Positions 52,945 to 61,498 of a DNA stretch of 64,000 bases are shown here, one piece after another. The DNA comes from Ilyomonas sp963790435 (GTDB lineage Bacteria > Bacteroidota > Bacteroidia > Chitinophagales > Chitinophagaceae): assembly GCA_963790435.1 (NCBI GenBank), contig CAWBOI010000001.1, forward strand, positions 868,001 to 932,000. The letters run 5' to 3'. The notes below the pieces were generated by a model. The model was not told where the DNA came from. It saw only the letters and a list, made by a program, of their open reading frames with translations, and ran no database searches. How positions within the stretch are numbered: the first letter of the stretch is position 1; every line of letters begins with the position of its first letter. The position numbers and the translations under genes are program-made.

Positions 52945-54327
52945 TCATAATGCAATATCGTAGGTAGGTTGATATCGTTTGAGAGTAATTACATCAGACG
53001 GTAGCGGATGTTCATTCCAGGCTCTTTTTATGGCGATGGCTGCACCAATAGCCGATGCCTGTGCTACCATTGCCGAATATACTTCAACATGCGGAAAAGC
53101 GGCAGCCAACAAATACATATACACATCGTTTTTGCTGAACCCTCCATCTACAAAAATTTTTTTCACAGATTTGTTACCAATAATAAGTTTTGTTGATTCA
53201 GTTTGTTGCTTGATAATGTCAATAATGAACTGATGATAGGCTTCTTCACCCGTTTCAAAATCGTAAAGGTTTCGCGTTGCGAACATAGATTCACCTCCCA
53301 TCTTAAAAGTGTGATTACGAACCGCAGAAAGTGAAACCCGATGAAGCTTCTGAAAAATTGAGGCATCATACAATACCGTTTTGAAATAGTCAGAGGAGGT
53401 ATTAAAATGCGCAGCTAACCTTTTCATCTGTTGTTCATGCTCATAACCAGCAAACAGGCGTGACGCTTTTACCGAATTACCCTCGTAAGAAAGATATTGT
53501 AAGCAATCCTTGTTTAATTCTTCACTGGTTAATGACCTATGATTGAATGGGTTGAGGCTGATACTCCATGTGCCGGTAGATAGCAAAACAAAAGGTTCGT
53601 GAAAGTTGGTAAAATAAGGTATTAAAGCCGCCGAGCTATCATGCAAACCAGAACCCATAGGTTTGTTTTCATCAATATTTCCGGCCATTTCCGTACAAGA
53701 AATCAGCGGAGCCAATTTCTTATTAATGTTTTCGTCAAATACCCAATTGTGATAATCATGAATGTTGAAGTTCCATAGATTGGTATGACAACCTATGCTT
53801 GTAATATCACTATACACAGAGCCGCTTAACACATAGCTGATGTATTGCGGAAGATGCAGGGAACACCATACTTGCGAATACAATTCCGGCTTCTTATGTT
53901 TTAGCCAATACAATTGCATGCCTGAGTTGAGATTGCCCAATACCGGCGAGGCTGTTTCCTTAGCTATCTTGTCTTCTCCTCCGTACCTGTTATAAAACTT
54001 CTTTTGCAGTTCATCATCATAAGGCTTTAAGTAATTGTACAGTGGAAGAAAAGGCTGCTTTTTATAATCAAGATGAACAAAGGAAGCGCCGTAAGCAGAC
54101 ACATTTACCGCTACAATGTTAAAACGTTTATCCTGCTGTATGTTTTGAAATGAACTTCTTGTCCATTCTGTCAACAAATGCACGTCTTCACATGGAAAAC
54201 CATCTTCATCAACCGTCTCTTGCAGTTGTGTAACTTCTTCATAAACCAACTTATATTGTTTATCGAACAACAATAGTTTCTTATTGGTTTTGCCAACATC
54301 GAATATGAGTATAACAGGCAATGACAT
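52945..54327 (-). CDS. FGGY-family carbohydrate kinase, probable rhamnulokinase
   Basis: A 460-aa sugar kinase. The N-terminal phosphate-binding strand is ILIFDVGKTNKKLLLFD, a Bacteroidota variant of the DxGTT motif; the C-terminal ATP site is FVDGGFSKNDVYMYLLA. Placement directly between L-rhamnose isomerase (51-base gap upstream) and a promoter region of another operon makes L-rhamnulose the likely substrate, though family sequence alone would allow fuculose or xylulose. No rhaT-type transporter or dedicated regulator is beside it. Confidence 0.87.
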   Translation of the reverse strand: MSLPVILIFDVGKTNKKLLLFDKQYKLVYEEVTQLQETVDEDGFPCEDVHLLTEWTRSSFQNIQQDKRFNIVAVNVSAYGASFVHLDYKKQPFLPLYNYLKPYDDELQKKFYNRYGGEDKIAKETASPVLGNLNSGMQLYWLKHKKPELYSQVWCSLHLPQYISYVLSGSVYSDITSIGCHTNLWNFNIHDYHNWVFDENINKKLAPLISCTEMAGNIDENKPMGSGLHDSSAALIPYFTNFHEPFVLLSTGTWSISLNPFNHRSLTSEELNKDCLQYLSYEGNSVKASRLFAGYEHEQQMKRLAAHFNTSSDYFKTVLYDASIFQKLHRVSLSAVRNHTFKMGGESMFATRNLYDFETGEEAYHQFIIDIIKQQTESTKLIIGNKSVKKIFVDGGFSKNDVYMYLLAAAFPHVEVYSAMVAQASAIGAAIAIKRAWNEHPLPSDVITLKRYQPTYDIAL

Positions 54328-54378
54328 GGCAGATTGATGTTAGCTAATTGTTTATGTGAGCTTTCCGGATGTTTGAAT

Positions 54379-55653
54379 TTATAATCCCGTAGCAACCGTT
54401 TTGCTTCCTCTTTCTTTAATCAAATTTTCTCTTACTTTTTCTTTGCGATAAACAGCCAACGGGTTCAATGCTGCGCCGCTCCTCAAGCGTGCTTCTGCAA
54501 CAAGCGGCCGGACATCGGTACGAAATGCGTTTTGCAAAATCTCTTGTGCCGTTACCACATCGCTGTTGCTTTGTGCTTCAGTTAATTTTGTTCTGTCAAC
54601 AAACAAAGCCTGCGCATACGAAATCATAATGGCTTCAACAGATTGCAACAAATCTTCCAGCGGATCTTTTACATTATGGCTTGCATCAATCATCCAGGCA
54701 AGGTCGGTTGCATGATTCATGCTTCTTGCATCCATGCCGTCAACCAACTCATTAAAAATTAAAAAGAGTTGATAAGGCTTGATTGAGCCAACCGTTAAAT
54801 CGTCATCGCCATATTTGCTATCGTTGAAATGAAAACCACCCAGCTTACCTTCCATCAACAGCAGGGAAACGATTTGTTCAATGTTGGCATTGGGCAAATG
54901 ATGACCTAAATCAACCAATGTATATGCTTTCTTTCCAAGTTTTGAAGCATACAATAACGATTGTCCCCAATCGCCAACGGTTGTTGAATAAAAATTGGGT
55001 TCGTAAGCTTTGTATTCAACAAATAATTTCCAGTCTTCGGGCAACTGCGCATATACTTCCCGCAGGCTTTCCAATGTATTTTGAAAAGCCGTTCTAAAGT
55101 TGAGCTGACCAGGAAAACACGAACCATCTGAAAGCCATACTGTGAGCGACTTTGAGCCTAACTCTTTACCATATTTTATAACTTCAATATTATGTTCGAC
55201 AGCTTGTTTGCGCACTGCTCTATCTACATGCTGCATCGAGCCGAATTTGTAACTGTATGGCTGGTCTTTCTGGTCCTGAAAAGTGTTTGAATTCATGGCA
55301 TCGAACTGCAAACCAAACTGCGCAGCGAGCGCTTTTGTTTTTGCCGTATTTTCCGGTATGTCCCAGGGGATATGTAAAGAGATAGCGCCGCTGGATTGGC
55401 TGAGTGAATGAAGCAATCCAATGTCCTCAATTTTTTCTTCTAAGTTTCCTGGCTCACCGCCGCCGCCAAACCTTCCAAAGCGCGTTCCACCTGTGCCCAA
55501 AGCCCAGGAAGGAATGGCAATTTGAAAGTCAGCTAATTTTTGAATGATGCTTTCTACGTTGTTTATTTCGGAAGCCATAAAACGGAATTTGCGTTGATGT
55601 TCTTTTAGAAGAACATCATTGTGCTCCTGAATGATTTGTTGTTCGATTTTCAT
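54379..55653 (-). CDS. rhaI: L-rhamnose isomerase (RhaI type)
   Basis: A TIM-barrel isomerase of 424 aa from ATG 55653 (MKIEQQIIQEHNDVL), the conserved start; the open frame reaches 55728 but the extra 25 residues are not family-like. Metal ligands appear in KLFVEYKAYEPNFY (Glu), TLVDLGHHLPNANIEQ (Asp/His) and GGFHFNDSKYGDDDL (His/Asp). IPSWALGTGGTRFGRF is a family signature. It interconverts L-rhamnose and L-rhamnulose, the first step of the phosphorylating pathway. It is not related to the E. coli RhaA type. Confidence 0.9.
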   Translation of the reverse strand: MKIEQQIIQEHNDVLLKEHQRKFRFMASEINNVESIIQKLADFQIAIPSWALGTGGTRFGRFGGGGEPGNLEEKIEDIGLLHSLSQSSGAISLHIPWDIPENTAKTKALAAQFGLQFDAMNSNTFQDQKDQPYSYKFGSMQHVDRAVRKQAVEHNIEVIKYGKELGSKSLTVWLSDGSCFPGQLNFRTAFQNTLESLREVYAQLPEDWKLFVEYKAYEPNFYSTTVGDWGQSLLYASKLGKKAYTLVDLGHHLPNANIEQIVSLLLMEGKLGGFHFNDSKYGDDDLTVGSIKPYQLFLIFNELVDGMDARSMNHATDLAWMIDASHNVKDPLEDLLQSVEAIMISYAQALFVDRTKLTEAQSNSDVVTAQEILQNAFRTDVRPLVAEARLRSGAALNPLAVYRKEKVRENLIKERGSKTVATGL

Positions 55654-55767
55654 ACTGGCAAGTTGTCTGAACCACGATTTGTGAAATTCATCTGATTTTG
55701 CGATGCAGATGAATTTCTTAATGAGCAAATGAATTTATAATCTTATCAATCAAAACAATCTTGTCTC

Positions 55768-57915
55768 TTATCTCAAAAATGCCGCAGCAACGCCACCATC
55801 TACATTCAACGCGTTGCCGGTTGATTTGTTCAACAAGCCACTCACAAAAAGGAAGCAGGCATTGGCTATGTCCTGGGGCAAAATGGTTTCATTCAATAAA
55901 GTTCGTTTTGCATAATAGGCTGGCAATTCTTCCACTGTAATTCCATACGCTTTAGCTCTGCCTTCAGCCCAGCCACCTGCCCAAATATTTGAGTCAACAA
56001 TTACAGCATCAGGGTTCACCATGTTTACGCGAATTTTATCACCTCCCAACTCCGCAGCCAACAATCTTGAAAGGTGCGCCTGTGCTGCTTTTGCGCTTCC
56101 ATAGCCCCCATTGTTGGGACCAGACACGACAGAGTTTTTGGAAACAATATTGATGATGTCGCCACCTATGTTTTGTTTTCGCATGATTTCTATACCGGCT
56201 TTTGAAACAAGGAATTGTCCTTTTACTAAAATGTTGTACAGTTTATCCCAATCTTCAATTGAATGATCGGTGATTGATTTTGAAATAGAAATACCAGCAT
56301 TGTTTACCACAATGTCAACACCACCAAAAGCAAGTGCAGCATTGGCAAACCCTTTTTCAATCGTATCGTTTTTGGTAACATCCAATAATGTTGAGGCAGC
56401 CGCATCTTTACCAAAGCTCTTTTCAAATTCTTCCATTGCGCCCTGCAATCTTTCTTCATTAATATCATTGATAACCACGCAAGCGCCTTCTTCTGCAAAC
56501 TTTTTAGCAATGGCTTTACCAATGCCGCCTGCGCTTCCGGTTATGAGTGCAATTCTTCCGCTCAACGATTTCCCTTTTGGCGCTCTTTGCAGTTTGGCTT
56601 CTTCCAATAACCAATATTCAATGTTGAAAGCTTCTTGCCTTGGTAATGAAGTATATTCGGAAATGGCTTCTGCACCCTTCATTACATTGATGGCGTTGAT
56701 ATAAAATTCACTTGCTACTCTTGCTGTTTGTTTGTCTTTTGCAAAAGAAAACATGCCCACGCCCGGATACAAAATAATCACCGGGTTGGCATCCCGCATT
56801 GCAGGACTATTGGCATGTTTGCAACTGTTGTAATAGTTTGCATACATCTTTCTGTAGGCTTCAAACTGTGGTTGCAATTTTTGTTTGATATTTTCTGTGT
56901 CGGTTACATCTTCCTGGGGCATAAGAGTTAAAACGAGTGGTGAGATTTTGGTGCGAAGAAAATGATCCGGACAAGATGTGCCCATCGGCGCTAATCTTTC
57001 CAAATCATTTGAGTTGATGAACTCCAACACACGCTCATCATTGGTAAAATGACCAATGGTGCCCCTAACCCCTGAATGAGAATTTTTAAGATCGCTGCCT
57101 GAGCAAAAACCACGAAGTATAGGAGCCAATGCTGCTGCCTTTTGTAATCGTTCTTCTTTTGGTAATGAACTTATTTTTTGTCCGCCAAATACAGGTTTGT
57201 TTTTGCCCGAATTTTCTTCAAGATATTGCGAGCATCGTTCAATCACTTCCAATGTGTTGATATAACTTTCATACGCTGTGTCGCCCCAGGTAAATAAGCC
57301 ATGCGAGCCGAGCATGATGCCGCGCAGGTTTGGTTTTGCATCAATTTGTTCTTTTAATTGCAAACCCAAATCAAAGCCCGGACGTTGCCATTCTACCCAA
57401 CCAATTTCACCGTTAAACAATTGTTGTGTAATCTGCTTGCCATCTTTTGCAGCCGCAATGGCAATGGCAGCATCAGGGTGCAAATGGTCTATGTGTTTGT
57501 AAGGAAGAAACGCATGTAACGGCGTATCAATCGAAGGTGCTTTTGAACTCAAATCGTAAATGCAATGATTGAACAATTGAACCATTGCATCTTCCTGATC
57601 AATGCCACGATATACATTTTGTAAACTGCGCAATTTATCAACGTACAAAGCTGCAAGACCATTGCGTTTCATCGTACCTAAATCGCCACCGCTGCCTTTT
57701 ACCCACATCACTTCTACTTCCTTATTGGTAAGCGGATCAGGTGCCATCGCTTTGCACGATGTATTGCCTCCGCCATAGTTGGTTAAACGCAAATCTGCAC
57801 CTAACAAATTGGAACGATAAACAAGCAAGGCGACTTCATCGCCGGCAAGCGATGCAGCTTTCGCTTCATCCCATAAATAAGAAACATGCTTGAAGTTTGT
57901 TGTGGCTGTATTCAT
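55768..57915 (-). CDS. rhaD: Bifunctional rhamnulose-1-phosphate aldolase / short-chain dehydrogenase
   Basis: A 715-aa fusion protein. The N-terminal part (about 1-420) is a class II aldolase with YGGGNTSCKAM, PLHAFLPYKHIDHLHPDAAIAIA (zinc histidines) and GSHGLFTWGD. The C-terminal part (about 430-715) is a classical SDR with GSAGGIGKAIAKKF, NNAGIS and YGSAKAAQ (Tyr-x-x-x-Lys). The aldolase splits L-rhamnulose-1-phosphate into DHAP and lactaldehyde, and the dehydrogenase processes the lactaldehyde. It is first in the operon followed by isomerase and kinase; an inverted repeat and shared 13-mer lie upstream. Confidence 0.93.
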   Translation of the reverse strand: MNTATTNFKHVSYLWDEAKAASLAGDEVALLVYRSNLLGADLRLTNYGGGNTSCKAMAPDPLTNKEVEVMWVKGSGGDLGTMKRNGLAALYVDKLRSLQNVYRGIDQEDAMVQLFNHCIYDLSSKAPSIDTPLHAFLPYKHIDHLHPDAAIAIAAAKDGKQITQQLFNGEIGWVEWQRPGFDLGLQLKEQIDAKPNLRGIMLGSHGLFTWGDTAYESYINTLEVIERCSQYLEENSGKNKPVFGGQKISSLPKEERLQKAAALAPILRGFCSGSDLKNSHSGVRGTIGHFTNDERVLEFINSNDLERLAPMGTSCPDHFLRTKISPLVLTLMPQEDVTDTENIKQKLQPQFEAYRKMYANYYNSCKHANSPAMRDANPVIILYPGVGMFSFAKDKQTARVASEFYINAINVMKGAEAISEYTSLPRQEAFNIEYWLLEEAKLQRAPKGKSLSGRIALITGSAGGIGKAIAKKFAEEGACVVINDINEERLQGAMEEFEKSFGKDAAASTLLDVTKNDTIEKGFANAALAFGGVDIVVNNAGISISKSITDHSIEDWDKLYNILVKGQFLVSKAGIEIMRKQNIGGDIINIVSKNSVVSGPNNGGYGSAKAAQAHLSRLLAAELGGDKIRVNMVNPDAVIVDSNIWAGGWAEGRAKAYGITVEELPAYYAKRTLLNETILPQDIANACFLFVSGLLNKSTGNALNVDGGVAAAFLR

Positions 57916-58004
57916 AACATAATTATTTTGAAGTCAAAAGCATATCAACCCAATGCAGTACTGCAAAAGTGAATATAAAAAACGTTGCATGGTGTGCTGG
58001 AATA

Positions 58005-58034
58005 AGTATCTATTCTAATGATGTTATAGATACT
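58005..58034. promoter_or_regulatory. Candidate operator upstream of the rhamnose operon
   Basis: Perfect 9-bp arms AGTATCTAT (58005-58013) and ATAGATACT (58026-58034) around a 12-base spacer. It lies about 90-120 bases before the rhaD start, next to the shared 13-mer. This is a suitable size for a dimeric transcription factor. Confidence 0.4.
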
Positions 58035-58040
58035 CAGAGG

Positions 58041-58053
58041 TTTCATAATGCCT
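58041..58053 (-). promoter_or_regulatory. Shared 13-mer AGGCATTATGAAA upstream of rhaD
   Basis: Second copy of the sequence found at 52832-52844, in the same orientation relative to its gene. It adjoins the 58005-58034 inverted repeat. Confidence 0.45.
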
Positions 58054-58308
58054 GAATGTTTTGTGTAAACACTTGGTGTGTATTGAAATTATTTTGCTCA
58101 GTGTTATAGTAAAAATAAAAACTCGTGTCGTAAGATGCGGGTTTTTATAAAATAAAACCTGAACTTATGTATTACAGTGCAGCTTCAATTCCTGTTCGGG
58201 ATATACCGCCACTTGTTTCAGGTGGCTTTTGGTTTTGCAGGAAAAGGCAGCTCATTCAATGATTCTTTTTCTCTATCCCTTTAGAAGTGTTCATCTTTGC
58301 AGCCAAAA

Positions 58309-59034
58309 ATGAGTATGACAAAGCTGAGTGTAAACATCAATAAAATTGCAACGCTTCGCAACAGCAGAGGAGGCAACAATCCTGACGTTGTAAAAGCCGC
58401 CATTGATGCCCAGATGTTTGGTGCAGATGGTATCACCGTTCATCCCCGACCCGATGAGCGCCACATTCGTTATAACGATGTGCGAGCCATCAAACAAATT
58501 ATCAAAACTGAATTTAACATTGAAGGCAATTGCAATGAACCACGCTTTGTTGATCTGGTTTTAGAGGTAAAACCCAACCAGGTAACATTAGTGCCTGATG
58601 CGATCTACCAAATTACCAGCAACCACGGCTGGAATACGATTGAAAACAAAAAGTATCTAACCGAAATGGTTACTCTTTTTCAAAAAGAAGGAATCCGCGT
58701 AAGCTTATTTGTTGACCCTTTTGTTGAAATGGTAGAAGGCGCTGCTACCACCGGAACCAACCGTATTGAGCTTTATACCGAAGGATACGCAAAAGGATTT
58801 TTAATCAATAAAGAAGAAGCTATCGCGCCTTATGTGGCAGCCGCTAACAGAGCTAAGGAATTAGGTTTGGGTTTGAATGCCGGGCACGATTTGGATTTGC
58901 ATAATCTTCGCTTTTTCAAACAACATATTCCGGAGCTTGATGAAGTTTCCATTGGTCATGCGCTCATCTGCGATGCTTTGTATTTAGGTTTTGAAAACGC
59001 GATTCAAATGTACAAGCGACAGTTGGCTGAATGA
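58309..59034 (+). CDS. pdxJ: Pyridoxine 5'-phosphate synthase
   Basis: Condenses 3-amino-2-oxopropyl phosphate with deoxyxylulose 5-phosphate in vitamin B6 synthesis. The protein (241 aa from ATG 58309; 58315 also possible) is a TIM barrel with the family start LSVNINKIATLRNSRGGNNPD, then GITVHPRPDERHI, EGNCNEPRF, QVTLVPD, GTNRIELYTEGYA, LNAGHDLDLHN and SIGHALICDAL. It stands alone, divergent from the rhamnose operon and convergent with the aldehyde dehydrogenase gene. Confidence 0.96.
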   Translation: MSMTKLSVNINKIATLRNSRGGNNPDVVKAAIDAQMFGADGITVHPRPDERHIRYNDVRAIKQIIKTEFNIEGNCNEPRFVDLVLEVKPNQVTLVPDAIYQITSNHGWNTIENKKYLTEMVTLFQKEGIRVSLFVDPFVEMVEGAATTGTNRIELYTEGYAKGFLINKEEAIAPYVAAANRAKELGLGLNAGHDLDLHNLRFFKQHIPELDEVSIGHALICDALYLGFENAIQMYKRQLAE

Positions 59035-59072
59035 TAAAAAAACGGGCAAAACCAAACTTAGCTTTTCGTTTT

Positions 59073-60596
59073 TTATAAATTGAATTGAATGCCTTGTGCC
59101 AACGGCAAATCGCTTCCCCAATTGATGGTGTTGGTTTGCCTGCGCATGTACGCTTTCCACGCATCAGAACCACTTTCACGTCCGCCGCCGGTTTCTTTTT
59201 CGCCGCCAAACGCACCGCCAATTTCAGCACCGCTCGTTCCTAAGTTTACGTTTGCTATACCGCAATCGCTTCCTTTGTAAGAAAGAAATTGTTCGGCTTC
59301 GCGAAGGTTCAATGTCATAATCGCGGAGCTTAATCCTTGCGGAACAGCGTTCTGCAAAGCGATGGCTTCATCAATGGTTTCATATTTTATCAGGTACAAA
59401 ATCGGAGCAAAGGTTTCGTGCTGAACAATGGGCCAGTCGTTATTTACTTCCGCAATGCAAGGCTTTACATAACATCCGCTTTTAAATTCCTCACCTTCCA
59501 AAACACCGCCTTCTATAATAAAATGCCCGCCTTGCTGCTTGCATTGTTCAATGGCTTGCAAATATTGTTGCACAGCACCTTTATCAATGAGCGGTCCTAC
59601 ATGGTTTTCATTGTTCAACGGATTGCCGATTTTCAATTGCTGATATGCACTTTGCAATTTCATTTTCCAGGTTTCATATTGAGAAGAATGAATAATCAAT
59701 CTTCGTGTTGTGGTACAACGCTGCCCTGCCGTTCCTACTGCGCCAAACACACAACCAATCAGCGACATATTGATGTCGGCATATTCTGAAATAATCACCG
59801 CATTGTTACCACCCAATTCTAAAATGGTTTTGCCCAATCGCGCTGCTACTGTTGCACCAACTTCTTTTCCCATTCGGGTTGAACCCGTAGCCGAAATCAA
59901 AGCAATGCGTTCATCCTTGCACAACTGCTCTCCCACCGCTCTATCACCTTGCAGCAGGCAACTCACGCCTTCTGGCACATTGTTCCTGGCAAAAACATCA
60001 GCGATAATTTGCTGGCAGACAACAGCACACAACGGCGTTTTTTCGCTCGGTTTCCAAATGGTAACATTTCCGCAAACCCAGGCCAGCGCTGCATTCCAGC
60101 TCCATACAGCTACCGGGAAATTAAAAGCTGATATAATACCTACAATGCCCAGCGGATGCCATTGTTCGTACATTCGATGATGCGTTCGCTCGCTGTGCAT
60201 AGTAAGTCCATACAATTGCCTCGACAAACCAACAGCAAAATCGCAGATGTCTATCATTTCCTGCACTTCACCCCAGCCTTCCTGCAAGCTTTTGCCCATT
60301 TCATAACTTACTAATTTTCCCAATTCATCTTTGTGTTGCCGCAACGCTTCACCCACTTGCCTCACTACTTCACCGCGCTTTGGAGCCGGTACCGCGCGCC
60401 ATTGCAAAAAAGCGTCCTGAGCTTTGGCAAGCACAGTTTGATAAGTGCTTGCATCAGCCGCTTCAACACTGCCAATTTTTGCACCATCTACGGGAGAAAA
60501 AGAATCAAAAGTTGTGCTGCCTCCATACCATTTATTGCCGGTGGCGTTGCCCAAATTGTGTTCTTTCAAATGAAGTTGCTCAAAAAAAGATTGCAT
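59073..60596 (-). CDS. Aldehyde dehydrogenase family protein, ALDH7/aminoadipate-semialdehyde type
   Basis: A 507-aa NAD(P)-dependent aldehyde dehydrogenase. Motifs: the oxyanion Asn in IISAFNFPVAVWSWNAA, WKPSEKTPL, ISATGSTRMGKEV, the general base in LELGGNNAVI, the nucleophile Cys in GTAGQRCTTTRRL, and GGEKETGGGRESGSDAWK near the end. The closest pattern is ALDH7 (antiquitin, alpha-aminoadipic semialdehyde/piperidine-6-carboxylate dehydrogenase) in lysine degradation. A saccharopine-dehydrogenase-like gene lies at 35771. It is monocistronic or first in a unit with the DUF2383 gene, which a terminator separates downstream. Confidence 0.9.
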   Translation of the reverse strand: MQSFFEQLHLKEHNLGNATGNKWYGGSTTFDSFSPVDGAKIGSVEAADASTYQTVLAKAQDAFLQWRAVPAPKRGEVVRQVGEALRQHKDELGKLVSYEMGKSLQEGWGEVQEMIDICDFAVGLSRQLYGLTMHSERTHHRMYEQWHPLGIVGIISAFNFPVAVWSWNAALAWVCGNVTIWKPSEKTPLCAVVCQQIIADVFARNNVPEGVSCLLQGDRAVGEQLCKDERIALISATGSTRMGKEVGATVAARLGKTILELGGNNAVIISEYADINMSLIGCVFGAVGTAGQRCTTTRRLIIHSSQYETWKMKLQSAYQQLKIGNPLNNENHVGPLIDKGAVQQYLQAIEQCKQQGGHFIIEGGVLEGEEFKSGCYVKPCIAEVNNDWPIVQHETFAPILYLIKYETIDEAIALQNAVPQGLSSAIMTLNLREAEQFLSYKGSDCGIANVNLGTSGAEIGGAFGGEKETGGGRESGSDAWKAYMRRQTNTINWGSDLPLAQGIQFNL

Positions 60597-60666
60597 ACAT
60601 TTTTGATATAGAATTGCAAGATAGCAAACACAAAGTATGTGCTTGCAGAAAGAAAATAAGGCATAA

Positions 60667-60697
60667 AAAAACCGGATAGTTTAACAATCCGGTTTTT
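60667..60697 (-). terminator. Terminator downstream of the DUF2383 gene
   Basis: An 11-bp stem (60667-60677 with 60687-60697) bounded by A/T runs. Read on the minus strand it lies just after the stop of the DUF2383 gene. Confidence 0.65.
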
Positions 60698-60715
60698 GTT
60701 TTTATAAGATTTATT

Positions 60716-61222
60716 CTACCAAATGTTTACAAAATTACTGGTACTCACATGTAGATTCGTGAGCATTTTTATTTTAGCAAACGCATATAAAAACCCGTTC
60801 AATTGCTCCTGAAGCATCTTCCGCAAATCGCCGGTAATTAAATGATCGTTCAGCAATTTACGAAACTCGCCGATTAAGCCTTTTTCAATACTTGCGCAAT
60901 CTTCCAATACTTTATCTATCTGCTCCCGTCCTGCATTTTCCAAACCTTTATTATCATACTGATAATCGGTAAAAATCGTCTCATTAAAAACAGGCTCGCC
61001 TTTCAATACCTGCATATAAAGCGATAATTCTTTGTAAAACTGAAACGACTCGGTAGCCATACCAAATACCAATATCTGCGCTTTTCTATCTCCACAACGA
61101 CCTGCGATGTGCTTAAATGCCCTGTTTGCATTTTGCAATGTTGAAACTAAATTGCGTATTTTTCCTACAACAACAGAGGTTTGTTTATTTGTTGTTTTTT
61201 TTGACAAGATAAGTGGATTCAT
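60716..61222 (-). CDS. DUF2383 family (PA2169-like) four-helix-bundle protein
   Basis: A 168-aa helical protein with the ferritin-like PA2169/DUF2383 pattern: a first helix with LVSTLQNANRAFKHIAGRC, AQILVFGMATESFQFYKEL, a central HxxW-less stretch, and DKVLEDCASIEKGLIGEFRKLL. Members are often stress-associated and of unknown function. No metal-binding carboxylate set is obvious. It is probably transcribed alone. Confidence 0.75.
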   Translation of the reverse strand: MNPLILSKKTTNKQTSVVVGKIRNLVSTLQNANRAFKHIAGRCGDRKAQILVFGMATESFQFYKELSLYMQVLKGEPVFNETIFTDYQYDNKGLENAGREQIDKVLEDCASIEKGLIGEFRKLLNDHLITGDLRKMLQEQLNGFLYAFAKIKMLTNLHVSTSNFVNIW

Positions 61223-61498
61223 ATATGGACGTTTTAAATTGTTTGCAATCAGCTAAACACCTGCAAGAACCATACGATACCGACTTTCTGATTCCTTAAA
61301 ACTATCTGTAAATATAAATTAGGGTGTTTCCAAAAAGAGAGAAAGAAAAACGACTGCCATCTATTCTGCTATAAAATTAAGCATGTAGAAATTAATACAC
61401 AAATTTATTTCATTAAAAATGATATTTTTTTAAACGCTATGATAATCAATTGATATAGGTATAGATTTTGGTTAGAAATACAAACAAAACTGTACATT

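Larger units (their letters stand above)
57916..58308. other. Divergent regulatory region between rhaD and pdxJ
   Basis: 393 bases. It contains an inverted repeat (58005-58034), the 13-mer shared with the IlvD operon (58041-58053), a weak T-rich hairpin (about 58118-58146) and a TTTGGTTTTGC word (58228-58238). No open frame of coding quality was found. Confidence 0.5.
1449..59056. repeat. Dispersed short word (GG)GYAAAAMCAAA / TTTGKTTTTRC(CC)
   Basis: Exact GCAAAAACAAA on the plus strand begins at 2849, 4969, 5441, 11774, 23741, 28287, 29196, 35153, 35416, 35585 and 40298; its complement begins at 18143, 20591, 29634, 33530, 55334 and 57196. GCAAAACCAAA begins at 9051, 15624 and 59046; its complement at 11007, 16374, 24757, 31255, 57329 and 58228. 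The GT-variant (GTAAAAACAAA or complement) begins at 7645, 11539, 20902, 26305, 26796, 37736 and 48326, and TTTGGTTTTAC at 1449. Strands are balanced (14 versus 12 of the GC form). Coordinates given span the first to last copy. Confidence 0.7.

Noticed and set aside
57278..57502. Antisense frame in the rhamnulose-1-phosphate aldolase gene
   Set aside because: Shadow of a strongly conserved aldolase domain; no promoter or start context.
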